Assembly (NCBI RefSeq): GCF_000429465.1
Contig: NZ_AUBX01000014.1
Location: forward strand, 372,001 to 436,000
DNA: 64,000 bases
Reading direction: 5' to 3'
Source of the DNA: Algoriphagus vanfongensis DSM 17529
GTDB lineage: Bacteria > Bacteroidota > Bacteroidia > Cytophagales > Cyclobacteriaceae
The position numbers were made by a program, and so were the translations under genes. Shown one piece after another: positions 54,039 to 61,763 of the stretch (its first letter is position 1; each line of letters opens with the position of its first letter). The notes below the pieces were generated by a model. That model made no database searches. It was not told the DNA's origin and worked only from the letters and a program-made list of their open reading frames with translations.

Positions 54039-54089
54039 TTAACATCCAATGAGAATAATAAAGCTCAGCAAAAAGACCACTCTGTTCAT
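54039..54089 (-). CDS. Branched-chain amino acid leader peptide
   Basis: A 16-codon frame, MNRVVFLLSFIILIGC, ending in TAA. Eight of the 16 residues are Val, Leu or Ile, in the runs VV, LL and IILI. It starts 43 bases after the -7 element and ends just before the antiterminator arm. The codons are positioned so that a ribosome stalled for lack of charged tRNA would free the antiterminator. No SD site is obvious, as is usual in this phylum. Function inferred by analogy with enterobacterial ilv and leu leaders. Confidence 0.8.
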   Translation of the reverse strand: MNRVVFLLSFIILIGC

Positions 54090-54131
54090 ATTTTTTAATT
54101 TGATATACCAGTCCCAAATGGAACGGTGACC

Positions 54132-54162
54132 CAAACTTAAACCTATAAAATCAATCTTACAA
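54132..54162 (-). promoter_or_regulatory. Promoter of the ilv-leu operon
   Basis: On the minus strand TTG (54162-54160), a 20-base gap, then TAAGTTTG (54139-54132): a full match to the Bacteroidota -33/-7 pattern. Transcription should begin near 54125, about 36 bases before the leader ATG. Confidence 0.75.
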
Positions 54163-54454
54163 TATTTAATTCTCCTTTTTGCTCTGAAGGCAAAATATAA
54201 AGTGTTGCGAAATAAATATTTTCAGAATTATCTACTTTAATAAAGTCAAAAAATTCCCATTCCCAAGATCAAGATTTCATTTTTTTTTCAAAATCAAAAT
54301 TAAATACTGATTTGCTTAAATTTCAATTTTCTTCAATAATCTTTTCCTTTTTTTTAAGAAAAAATTCCCTAAAAACATCTTCCTCAATAATAAGTTCGAT
54401 TTCTTGAAGAATCATCAATTAATTTTTAAAACTTTTAAGATTGGATTTTCCCTC
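54163..54454. other. AT-rich intergenic region
   Basis: About 290 bases between the divergent ilv-leu and ispE promoters. It is strongly A/T-rich with many T and A runs. No open frame, tRNA or convincing hairpin is seen. Confidence 0.6.
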
Positions 54455-54462
54455 TATTTTTG
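54455..54462 (+). promoter_or_regulatory. Promoter -7 element for ispE
   Basis: TATTTTTG matches TAnnTTTG, 17 bases before the ATG at 54479. It lies inside the longer open frame, which supports the downstream start. Confidence 0.5.
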
Positions 54463-54478
54463 CCTCAAAGCTTTTCAA

Positions 54479-55285
54479 ATGATCTCTTTCCCAAACGCCA
54501 AAATCAACCTAGGTCTGCATATCACCTCTAAGAGAAAGGACGGCTACCATGAAATAGAAACCTGCATGGTCCCTATCCCGCTTTTCGATGCGCTGGAAAT
54601 GATCCTGGACAAAAAGGCAAGTTGGGAGAGTACTGGCACTCCGATTCCAGGAGAACCTAAGGACAACTTGATCCTACAAGCCCAACAATTACTCCGAAAA
54701 GATTTCCAAGGCCTTCCCAATCTCAAAATCCATTTGCACAAAAACATCCCGATGGGAGCAGGTCTTGGAGGCGGTTCGGCTGATGCCGCTTTTGCTTTAA
54801 AACTGATGAGTAACTTGTACGATCTTCACTTGGAAGATTTTTTTCTAGAGGAATATGCCGCCCAACTCGGAAGTGATTGTCCATTTTTCGTAGAAAACAC
54901 TCCCAAAATCGCCAGAGGAAGAGGAGAAATCCTAGAGCCAATTGATATCTCTCTGAAAGGAAGTCACTTGGTCTTGATCAATCCGGGAATCCATATTGGC
55001 ACCAAAGAAGCCTATGCAGGAGTCACTCCGGCAATGCCCAAAGTAAAACTGGAAGAAGTATTGGCTGATAGATCCAGATGGAAGGAAGAACTGGTCAATG
55101 ACTTTGAAGTCAGTGTTTTTGCCAATCATCCAGAGGTCTCAGAAATCAAAGAAAAACTCTATGCAGCAGGTGCATATTACGCTTCTATGTCAGGTTCAGG
55201 CTCTACTGTCTTTGGACTTTTTGAGGAGCAGCCATCAACGATTGAATTTCCGGAAGACTATTTCCACTTTGAAACCCTTTTATAA
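54479..55285 (+). CDS. ispE: 4-diphosphocytidyl-2-C-methyl-D-erythritol kinase
   Basis: A 268-residue GHMP kinase of the MEP isoprenoid pathway. It begins MISFPNAKINLGLHITSKRKDGYHEIET with the conserved Lys and Asn; the ATP loop is NIPMGAGLGGGSADAAFAL, then AAQLGSDCPFF and a C-terminal MSGSGSTVFGLF. The frame is open to 54404, but the promoter element at 54455 and the family N-terminus support 54479. It phosphorylates the product of IspD. Confidence 0.95.
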   Translation: MISFPNAKINLGLHITSKRKDGYHEIETCMVPIPLFDALEMILDKKASWESTGTPIPGEPKDNLILQAQQLLRKDFQGLPNLKIHLHKNIPMGAGLGGGSADAAFALKLMSNLYDLHLEDFFLEEYAAQLGSDCPFFVENTPKIARGRGEILEPIDISLKGSHLVLINPGIHIGTKEAYAGVTPAMPKVKLEEVLADRSRWKEELVNDFEVSVFANHPEVSEIKEKLYAAGAYYASMSGSGSTVFGLFEEQPSTIEFPEDYFHFETLL

Positions 55286-55312
55286 AACACTAACAGCAAA
55301 GAAGTTGAATTC

Positions 55313-55341
55313 GATAATTATCATAGATATTTACAATCTAT
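55313..55341. promoter_or_regulatory. Palindromes upstream of the toxin-antitoxin pair
   Basis: GATAATTATC (55313-55322) is a perfect palindrome, and ATAGAT/ATCTAT (55323-55328 and 55336-55341) an adjacent inverted repeat, 14-42 bases before the antitoxin ATG. Such sites commonly bind ribbon-helix-helix antitoxins for autoregulation. Inference. Confidence 0.45.
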
Positions 55342-55354
55342 AAATATAAATGAT

Positions 55355-55596
55355 ATGGCCACATTCACTAGCACACTTCCAGACGATCTCCTACAAAGGC
55401 TGGCAGAGTATGCAAAGAAGCTTTCGCTTCCTAAAAATAAGTTGATGGAAAATGCGCTGAACCTTTACCTCGACCATCTCAAGAGAGCGGAATATGTCAA
55501 ATCATACAGGCAGTCTGCCAGGATGAAGACATACTTTTGGTCGCAGAAGAGGGGATGAATTCTTATCTCAAGCAGATCGAAGATGAAGCAAGGTGA
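55355..55596 (+). pseudogene. Ribbon-helix-helix antitoxin gene with a frameshift
   Basis: The frame from ATG 55355 encodes a CopG-like N-terminus (TLPDDLLQRLAEYAKKLSLPKNKLMENALNLYLDHLKRAEYVKSYRQSA) and then stops at 55558 after an atypical basic tail, 67 residues in all. One base back in frame at about 55518-55520 the reading continues QDEDILLVAEEGMNSYLKQIEDEAR and stops at 55594-55596, overlapping the toxin start by 14 bases. That 80-residue product has the acidic C-terminal, toxin-binding tail expected of such antitoxins. A single missing base (GCCCAGG read as GCCAGG) explains it; a sequencing error is possible. Confidence 0.75.
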
Positions 55597-55915
55597 AATC
55601 TGGATGTCAGATCTCAATCCTGCCCTTGGGTCAGAGCATGCTGAAAGAAGACCTGTGGTCATCTTAAGTGGGAATCTGATGAACAAATATCTGCAAGTGG
55701 TAATCACAGCACCCTTGACTTCCAAAATCAAGAATTACCAGGGGAACCCAATCCTTAAACCTTCCCTTAAGAACGGTCTGAATGCAGATTCAGAATTGAT
55801 GATTTTCCATATCCGATCTATATCCAAAGCTAGATTGATCGAAAAAATCGGAGAGATATCAAAAGAAGAGCTTGCTGTTGCCCTGGAAACATTGAAAGAT
55901 CTGACCACTCTTTAA
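55583..55915 (+). CDS. MazF/PemK-type endoribonuclease toxin
   Basis: A 110-residue PemK/MazF family toxin: GEIWMSDLNPALGSEHAERRPVVILSGNLMN, with the conserved Arg before PVV, then VVITAPLTSKIKNYQGNPIL and the loop LNADSELMIFHIRSISKARLIEKIG. The family cleaves mRNA at short sequences unless bound by the antitoxin. All expected parts are intact although the partner gene upstream is frameshifted. It ends 5 bases from the convergent EamA gene. Confidence 0.9.
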   Translation: MKQGEIWMSDLNPALGSEHAERRPVVILSGNLMNKYLQVVITAPLTSKIKNYQGNPILKPSLKNGLNADSELMIFHIRSISKARLIEKIGEISKEELAVALETLKDLTTL

Positions 55916-55919
55916 TGGG

Positions 55920-56837
55920 TCAACCTAACGTCCTTATAGCCTTCTTTCTTCTTCGGTTCCAATAATTCATAACTGGATAAAGCAAGACCGAAATCAGAAT
56001 AATCAGCGTCCCATAATAAAACTCAGGAGTCATTTTTTCACTTTCTCCAAAAATCAAAACAGCGAGGACAATGCCATAAACCGGCTCCAGATTAACCGTC
56101 AAATTGATCGAAAAAACGCTGAGCCTTTTCATCAAATCTACTGATACAGAAAAAGCATAGACGGTACACACTCCTCCTAGCAAAAATAGCCAAAACCAAT
56201 CCATCCCCTCCCAAGCCCACTGAATCGGAGCGCCTTCATTCAGCAGCAAAGAGTAAATCGGTAGAAAAAGCAGGGTAAAAAGACATGCTCCGGCCATTTC
56301 ATAAAAGGTAATCTGATAGGGGCTATGATGCTGTGTGAGTCGCCCATTGATCACTGAAAAACAGGCAGCCAAAAAAGCAGAGGCTAGCGCCATCGCTAAT
56401 CCTAACCAATAACCAGATTCAAATTTGAAAATCACAAGCAAGCCCGATATAACCAATAAACCCAGCCCCACTTCATACCACTTGATTTTGGTACGATTGA
56501 AGAAAGGCTCCACAAATGCAGTCCATAGGGATGTCGTAGCCATTCCTGCCAAACACACTGAAGCCGTAGAAACTTTGGCTGACCAGAAAAACAAAATCCA
56601 ATGTAATGCGATCAAACATCCTGTACCTACTACTTTCCAAACTTGGCCGATTGGAATCTGAATTGGCTTTTTCCAAAACCAAAGCAAAGCCCATACTCCA
56701 ATAGAAGCAATTAGTGTCCTATAAAACACCAACTCCAAAGCAGGAAGAGAAATCAGCAAACCCAAAATCGCAGTAAAACCCCAGATCAAGACGATCAGGT
56801 GAAGCATCAAATAATCTTTGATAGAAGCTGACTGCAT
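55920..56837 (-). CDS. EamA/DMT-family transporter
   Basis: A 305-residue membrane protein with ten predicted helices in two EamA repeats (MLHLIVLIWGFTAILGLLISLP at the start of the first; GLAMALASAFLAACFSVINGRL at the start of the second; VNLEPVYGIVLAVLIFGE in the second). Members export amino acids or other metabolites; the substrate is unknown. A basic tail (RRRKKAIRTLG) faces the cytoplasm. The ATG directly abuts the LptF/G stop codon. Confidence 0.88.
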   Translation of the reverse strand: MQSASIKDYLMLHLIVLIWGFTAILGLLISLPALELVFYRTLIASIGVWALLWFWKKPIQIPIGQVWKVVGTGCLIALHWILFFWSAKVSTASVCLAGMATTSLWTAFVEPFFNRTKIKWYEVGLGLLVISGLLVIFKFESGYWLGLAMALASAFLAACFSVINGRLTQHHSPYQITFYEMAGACLFTLLFLPIYSLLLNEGAPIQWAWEGMDWFWLFLLGGVCTVYAFSVSVDLMKRLSVFSINLTVNLEPVYGIVLAVLIFGESEKMTPEFYYGTLIILISVLLYPVMNYWNRRRKKAIRTLG

Positions 56838-57911
56838 TTAGCGAGGGACTGTTTTATACAGCAAAAGCCCGGTCAAGCCAAAAACAATATTGGGCATCCA
56901 AACTGCCAGAATAGGATATTCTGCACCATTTTCAGCAAATGTTCTGGAAAGTATAAAGAGGAGAATGTAAATAAATGCCAGCAAAAAGCCCATGGCAATC
57001 TGAAACCCAGAACCACCTCTAGTTTTGCGTGAGGACATGATCACTCCTATAAAAGTCAGAATCATCGCTGCAAATGGAGACATATACCGCACATAGCGCT
57101 CAATCCTGTAAAAATCCACATTATCCGCACCCCTTGCTTCCAGCACTCTGATCTGACGGCTTAGCTGAGGAAGCTTGAGCGTCTCATGGTGGTTTTCGGG
57201 CACCCCAAAATCATCTGGCACAATCGAGAGAAGTGTATCTCTCTCTGTACCGACTGACCACACTTCTTCTCTGTCCTTAAGCTCACGCAACCTCCAGTTT
57301 CTCAGCGTCCACGTATTTTTTGCAGTATCCCACTCGATTCGGTCTGCAGATAGCTTGGCCTTGAGCTCTCCATTTTCTATGGTTTCCAAGGTAAACTGGT
57401 AGCCTTGATTGCTTGATTTGAAAAACCTACTTAGATAGGCAAAGCTATTATCGCCTACTTGAATATGAATGTTCTGCTCTGTATTTGGTGCTCCTTTTTC
57501 TAGGTAAAGCAATTTGAAGACCGTCATGTTTTCAGTAGCAGATGGCAAGATCCAGCCATTGAGAAAAAAACTGGCAGCTCCGATGAGCATTGCCCCCATC
57601 AAAAATGGCCTCAACAACCTGACAAAGCTCACGCCGCTACTCAGAATTGCAACGATCTCTGTCCGCCCGGCCATTTTGGAAGTAATAAAAATCACGGAAA
57701 TAAATACCGTAATCGGAGTCAGAAGATTATTGAGATACAAGCCGTAATTCATCATATAGCTCAGGATCTCCCCTGTCGGCACCTGATTAGAGATATATTT
57801 GTCGTTTTTCTCCGTAAAATCCAGTACCAGCACCACCAAGATCAGCATCAACACTACGAAAAAGTAGGTTTTCAAAAAATCCTTGATGATGAGTTTGTCG
57901 AGTAGCTTCAT
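56838..57911 (-). CDS. LptF/LptG (YjgP/YjgQ) family permease
   Basis: A 357-residue protein of the lipopolysaccharide export permease family: three helices at the N-terminus (LIIKDFLKTYFFVVLMLILVVLVLDF), a periplasmic beta-jellyroll of about 150 residues in the middle and three C-terminal helices (MSPFAAMILTFIGVIMSSRKTRGG, IAMGFLLAFIYILLFIL, WMPNIVFGLTGLLLY). With LptB it extracts LPS from the inner membrane. Located 2 bases after tgt. Confidence 0.92.
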   Translation of the reverse strand: MKLLDKLIIKDFLKTYFFVVLMLILVVLVLDFTEKNDKYISNQVPTGEILSYMMNYGLYLNNLLTPITVFISVIFITSKMAGRTEIVAILSSGVSFVRLLRPFLMGAMLIGAASFFLNGWILPSATENMTVFKLLYLEKGAPNTEQNIHIQVGDNSFAYLSRFFKSSNQGYQFTLETIENGELKAKLSADRIEWDTAKNTWTLRNWRLRELKDREEVWSVGTERDTLLSIVPDDFGVPENHHETLKLPQLSRQIRVLEARGADNVDFYRIERYVRYMSPFAAMILTFIGVIMSSRKTRGGSGFQIAMGFLLAFIYILLFILSRTFAENGAEYPILAVWMPNIVFGLTGLLLYKTVPR

Positions 57912-57913
57912 AC

Positions 57914-59044
57914 TTAGAGTCTAGTGCTCACTTTTTTGACCATGTGATCTTTCCAAACGGCAAAGTCACCTGCAAGGATATGTTCTCTTGCCTGACCTAC
58001 AAGCCATAGATAAAAAGCCAAGTTATGAATACTTGCTATTTGGGCAGCCAAAATCTCCTTGGAAATAGTCAAATGGCGCAGATACGCTTTGGAATAGAAG
58101 GTACTTGCATAGTTGCCAATCGCCGGATCAATCGGACTAAAATCATCCTTCCATTTTTCATTACGGATATTGATGATTCCCTCAGATGTGAACAGCATCC
58201 CGTTTCTTGCATTGCGGGTAGGCATCACACAGTCAAACATATCCACCCCCAAGGCGATGCACTCCAGTATATTGGCTGGAGTTCCCACTCCCATAAGGTA
58301 GCGAGGCTTGTCTTTTGGCAAAATATCTGTCACCAACTCAGTCATTTCATACATCATCTCTGCCGGCTCCCCTACAGAAAGCCCACCGATAGCATTGCCT
58401 TCCCGCCCTCTGGAAGCGATAAACTCAGCACTTTTCACACGCAGATCTTTGTAGACAGACCCTTGCACAATCGGGAAGAGCGTTTGCCCATAGCCATATT
58501 TCCCCTCAGTCGCATCAAATCGATCTATACATCTATCCAGCCATCGATGAGTCATCTCCATGGATTTTCTCGCGTAGCCATATTCACAAGGGTAAGGAGT
58601 ACATTCATCAAAGGCCATGATGATATCCGCCCCTATCGACCGCTGGATATCCATGACATTTTCTGGTGTGAAGTGATGCTTTGACCCATCGATATGTGAC
58701 TTGAACATCACTCCATCTTCCTTGATCTTACGAGTACCCGAAAGAGAAAAGACCTGATATCCGCCACTGTCTGTCAATATCGGACCGTCCCAGCCATTGA
58801 ATCGATGAAGCCCACCTGCTTTCTCCAGCACATCCAGTCCCGGCCTCAAGTAGAGATGATAGGTGTTTCCCAAAATAATCTGGGCCTTGATATCTTCTTT
58901 AAGCTCTCGCTGGTGAACAGCCTTGACACTGGCCGCCGTCCCTACGGGCATAAAAATCGGAGTTTGAATGGTCCCATGATCTGTTTCTACCTGCCCAGCA
59001 CGGGCTTTGCTCTGGGGATCAGCATGCTGTAGTGTAAACTTCAT
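57914..59044 (-). CDS. tgt: Queuine tRNA-guanine transglycosylase lacking zinc cysteines
   Basis: A 376-residue TGT that exchanges guanine 34 for preQ1 in Asn, Asp, His and Tyr tRNAs. The core motifs are TDSGGYQVFSLS, DECTPYPC, GGLSVGEP, MGVGTPANILECIALGVDMFDCVMPTRNARNG. The usual CxCxxC zinc site is replaced: residues 309, 311 and 314 are Ile, Asn and Ser in DPAIGNYASTFYSKAYLRHL; the following His (about 340) is kept. The frame is open to 59101, but MKFTLQHADP at 59044 is the family start. Confidence 0.92.
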   Translation of the reverse strand: MKFTLQHADPQSKARAGQVETDHGTIQTPIFMPVGTAASVKAVHQRELKEDIKAQIILGNTYHLYLRPGLDVLEKAGGLHRFNGWDGPILTDSGGYQVFSLSGTRKIKEDGVMFKSHIDGSKHHFTPENVMDIQRSIGADIIMAFDECTPYPCEYGYARKSMEMTHRWLDRCIDRFDATEGKYGYGQTLFPIVQGSVYKDLRVKSAEFIASRGREGNAIGGLSVGEPAEMMYEMTELVTDILPKDKPRYLMGVGTPANILECIALGVDMFDCVMPTRNARNGMLFTSEGIINIRNEKWKDDFSPIDPAIGNYASTFYSKAYLRHLTISKEILAAQIASIHNLAFYLWLVGQAREHILAGDFAVWKDHMVKKVSTRL

Positions 59045-59141
59045 TTTCTGATTTTTCTTGTCTGTGGAAAAACTCCACGAAATGATGGACTTGACCTGCA
59101 AAAATATCCACTTATTCTTAAATGAATGCTCAAATTGATTT

Positions 59142-59149
59142 TATATTTG
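59142..59149 (+). promoter_or_regulatory. Promoter -7 element for the glycosyltransferase gene
   Basis: TATATTTG matches TAnnTTTG and lies 18 bases before ATG 59167, inside the longer open frame that begins at 59122. Confidence 0.5.
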
Positions 59150-59166
59150 CCCAGCGTAATCGACCT

Positions 59167-60303
59167 ATGGGCCTATTTTTACTTTGGTTTCTTTTTGGAA
59201 TTGGATTGATCATCCAAGCCGTCTATCTCTTGGTGATATTTGGAAGAACTGCCTTTTTCAACAGTCCAAAAACCAAGCCTGCCTTGGGCGAAGAAGAGCC
59301 TGTCACTGTGGTCATCGCCGCTCACAACGAGTTTAAAAATCTCAAAACACTGATTCCCAAACTGTTTGAGCAGAACTATTCCAAGTATGATGTGATGATC
59401 ATCAATGATCGAAGCACTGACCGGACCAAGCGGCTACTGGAAGAAATGATGGCCATCTACCCTAAGCTTCGGTCGGTCACCATCAAATACACCCCTGATC
59501 ATGTCACTGCAAAGAAATTTGCGCTGACATTGGGTATCAAAGTAGCTAAAAACGACGTCATTCTATTGACAGATGCAGATTGCGTCCCTGCCTCTGACCA
59601 ATGGATCCGCAAAATGACCCAACCTGTTCGTGAAAATTCTAAAACTTTCTCCATCGGCTATTCCGGCTACGAACTAGCAAAAGGATTTCTCAACCAATGG
59701 ATTCAGTTTGAAACTTTGCAGACGGCATTGTACTACGTTTCATTTGGGCTGTGGAAAGCGCCATTTATGGGAGTAGGGAGAAACCTCTGCTATCGCCGGA
59801 GCTTTTTCATGGAAGCCAAAGCTTTCAAAGGGATCTGGCATATCGAAGGAGGAGATGATGATCTTTTTGTCAATAGATATGCTTCAGGAAGGAATACTTC
59901 GATTGTTTTGGATCCCGAAGCTAATACCATCTCCAAACCCAAGGAGACCTGGAAGGAATACAAAACTCAGAAAAAGAGGCATTTACACGCTGGGAAATAT
60001 TATCGAGGAGAAGACAAAAGAAAAATCGGTTTTTATACACTTTCCCATGCTCTCTTCTGGATTGGAGGTTTTGGATTATTGATTTATTTTGGACTTGAGA
60101 AAAGCTGGGAACAATTTCTGATCATTTTCGGTATTATTCTAGGAAGGTCTCTTCTGCTGCTCGGGATATTCTCCTCAGCGAGCAAAAAAATAAACGGTAC
60201 TAAAATCCCTTCAAATTTCCTGATCAACGATTTCTTGTATTTGGGATATTTTTGGATTTTAGGGTCGATCTCTCATCAGGCTAAAGACATTCAATGGAAG
60301 TAA
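59167..60303 (+). CDS. Membrane glycosyltransferase, family 2
   Basis: A 378-residue GT-A protein. An N-terminal helix (LFLLWFLFGIGLIIQAVYLLVIF) is followed by the catalytic domain: VTVVIAAHNEFKNL, MIINDRSTDRTKR, LLTDADCVP (DxD-type metal site), GVGRNLCYRRSFF and GGDDDLFVNRYASGR. Two to three helices close the protein. It probably transfers a sugar to a lipid or envelope polymer. ATG 59122 would add 15 residues, but the promoter element at 59142 favours 59167. The sigma-factor gene overlaps its end by 10 bases. Confidence 0.85.
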   Translation: MGLFLLWFLFGIGLIIQAVYLLVIFGRTAFFNSPKTKPALGEEEPVTVVIAAHNEFKNLKTLIPKLFEQNYSKYDVMIINDRSTDRTKRLLEEMMAIYPKLRSVTIKYTPDHVTAKKFALTLGIKVAKNDVILLTDADCVPASDQWIRKMTQPVRENSKTFSIGYSGYELAKGFLNQWIQFETLQTALYYVSFGLWKAPFMGVGRNLCYRRSFFMEAKAFKGIWHIEGGDDDLFVNRYASGRNTSIVLDPEANTISKPKETWKEYKTQKKRHLHAGKYYRGEDKRKIGFYTLSHALFWIGGFGLLIYFGLEKSWEQFLIIFGIILGRSLLLLGIFSSASKKINGTKIPSNFLINDFLYLGYFWILGSISHQAKDIQWK

Positions 60304-60905
60304 ACGAACGAGGATTTTCTAACAAGGCTCTGGAAGACTTTGATCTGATCGACAAAGCTGTCGAAGACAAAGATCAGCAGGCCTACGCTACTCTGATGAA
60401 GCGTTACAAAAAGGCCGTGTTTTTCATGATCCTTAAGATGATCCGGGATGCCGATGATGCAGAGGATCTGACAATGGAGGCTTTTGCCAAAGCTTTTAAA
60501 AATCTACACCGATTCAAGAAAGACTATACTTTTTCCACGTGGCTCTTCCGGATCGCGACTAATAATACGATTGATTTTATCCGAAAGAAAAAGCTCAAAA
60601 CCATGAGTTTGAATAATACGCTCTCGGATGACAGCGGCAATGCAGTCAATATCGATGTGGAAGATGATGACAACAATCCTCAGGACGAGTTCATCAAATC
60701 GCAGCGAATCGAGATGGTTCGGATTTTTGTGGACAAGCTTCCAGCAAAGTACCGCAAGCTGGTTCAACTGAGATATTTTGATGAGCTATCCTATGAGGAA
60801 ATAGCCCAAGAACTCGAAAAGCCACTGGGAACCGTCAAGGCTCAACTTCACCGTTCCAGAGAATTACTATACGAAATCGCCGCCGGCAAAGAAAAACACA
60901 TCTGA
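60294..60905 (+). CDS. Sigma-70 family RNA polymerase sigma factor
   Basis: A 203-residue group 4 (ECF-like) sigma factor. Region 2 has YKKAVFFMILKMIRDADDAEDLTMEAFAKAFKNLHRFKKDYTFSTWLFRIATNNTIDFIRKKKLK; region 4 has LPAKYRKLVQLRYFDELSYEEIAQELEKPLGTVKAQLHRSRELL. An acidic linker (SDDSGNAVNIDVEDDDNNPQDE) joins them. No anti-sigma gene is adjacent. It overlaps the glycosyltransferase by 10 bases and rsmG by 1, so it is coupled to both. Confidence 0.93.
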   Translation: MEVNERGFSNKALEDFDLIDKAVEDKDQQAYATLMKRYKKAVFFMILKMIRDADDAEDLTMEAFAKAFKNLHRFKKDYTFSTWLFRIATNNTIDFIRKKKLKTMSLNNTLSDDSGNAVNIDVEDDDNNPQDEFIKSQRIEMVRIFVDKLPAKYRKLVQLRYFDELSYEEIAQELEKPLGTVKAQLHRSRELLYEIAAGKEKHI

Positions 60906-61549
60906 TGAATTCAGGAACCCAGCTGATCCTTTCCTATTTTCCGGAATTGACCGACAAGCAAATCGAACAATTGGATCGATTGCAAGACCTCTATGCTGAC
61001 TGGAACTCCAAGATCAACGTAATCAGCCGCAAGGACATGGATCAGTTTTATATCCATCATGTTCTACATTCTTTGGGTATAGCCCGGGTGATGGGTTTTC
61101 AGCCAGGCACTAAAATCTTGGATATCGGGACAGGAGGCGGTTTTCCGGGAATTCCTTTGGCGATTCTTTTTCCGGACACTCATTTTCATTTGGTGGATTC
61201 GATAGGCAAAAAGATCACGGTGGTCAAGGATGTGGCCAAGCAGCTAAAACTATCCAATGTCGAAGCTCAGCAAGCCAGAGCTGAATCACTTGTACGCAAA
61301 TACGATTTCGTAATCAGCAGAGCCGTCACTCGGATGATCAATTTTTATCCTTGGGTCAAAGGGAAAATCAAAAAGGAGGATTTCAATGAATATCCAAACG
61401 GCATCCTCTACCTCAAAGGTGGAGAGGTCGATGAGGAAATGGAAGAAACCGGCAAGTCTTATGTGACCTATCACTTGGAAGACTATTTCAAGGAAGATTT
61501 TTTTGAGACCAAAAAGGTGGTCTATATGCCTTGGGAAGACAAGAGGTAA
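60905..61549 (+). CDS. rsmG: 16S rRNA (guanine527-N7)-methyltransferase
   Basis: A 214-residue SAM-dependent methyltransferase acting on G527 of 16S rRNA. Motifs are LYADWNSKINVISRKDMDQFYIHHVLHSLGI, the SAM loop KILDIGTGGGFPGIPLAILFPDTHFHLVDSIGKK, and KYDFVISRAVTRM. It starts on the last base of the sigma-factor stop (TGATG). Unlike in many bacteria it is not near gidA/mnmG. Confidence 0.94.
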   Translation: MNSGTQLILSYFPELTDKQIEQLDRLQDLYADWNSKINVISRKDMDQFYIHHVLHSLGIARVMGFQPGTKILDIGTGGGFPGIPLAILFPDTHFHLVDSIGKKITVVKDVAKQLKLSNVEAQQARAESLVRKYDFVISRAVTRMINFYPWVKGKIKKEDFNEYPNGILYLKGGEVDEEMEETGKSYVTYHLEDYFKEDFFETKKVVYMPWEDKR

Positions 61550-61763
61550 GGTTGAAGTTCAGAATCAAATCCAATTTGATCTTATTGTCCTGTTTGGACT
61601 AGTTGACCGTACTTGCCTTTCTATCCTACTACTGAAAAAGTTCTAAATCGATCAGGGACTGAATCGGCCTTCAGTTCAAAAATTTTCTTTGACAATTACC
61701 TTCAAGGGAATTGGCAGCTTTGCTACTTTACCCCTAATTTGAAGCCTCAATTTTCGTAGCTGT

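Noticed and set aside
61703..61731. Possible promoter (CAGCTTTG or TACTTTAC) before dnaE
   Set aside because: Each has a mismatch in the -7 element and no TTG at the right spacing; not strong enough to list.
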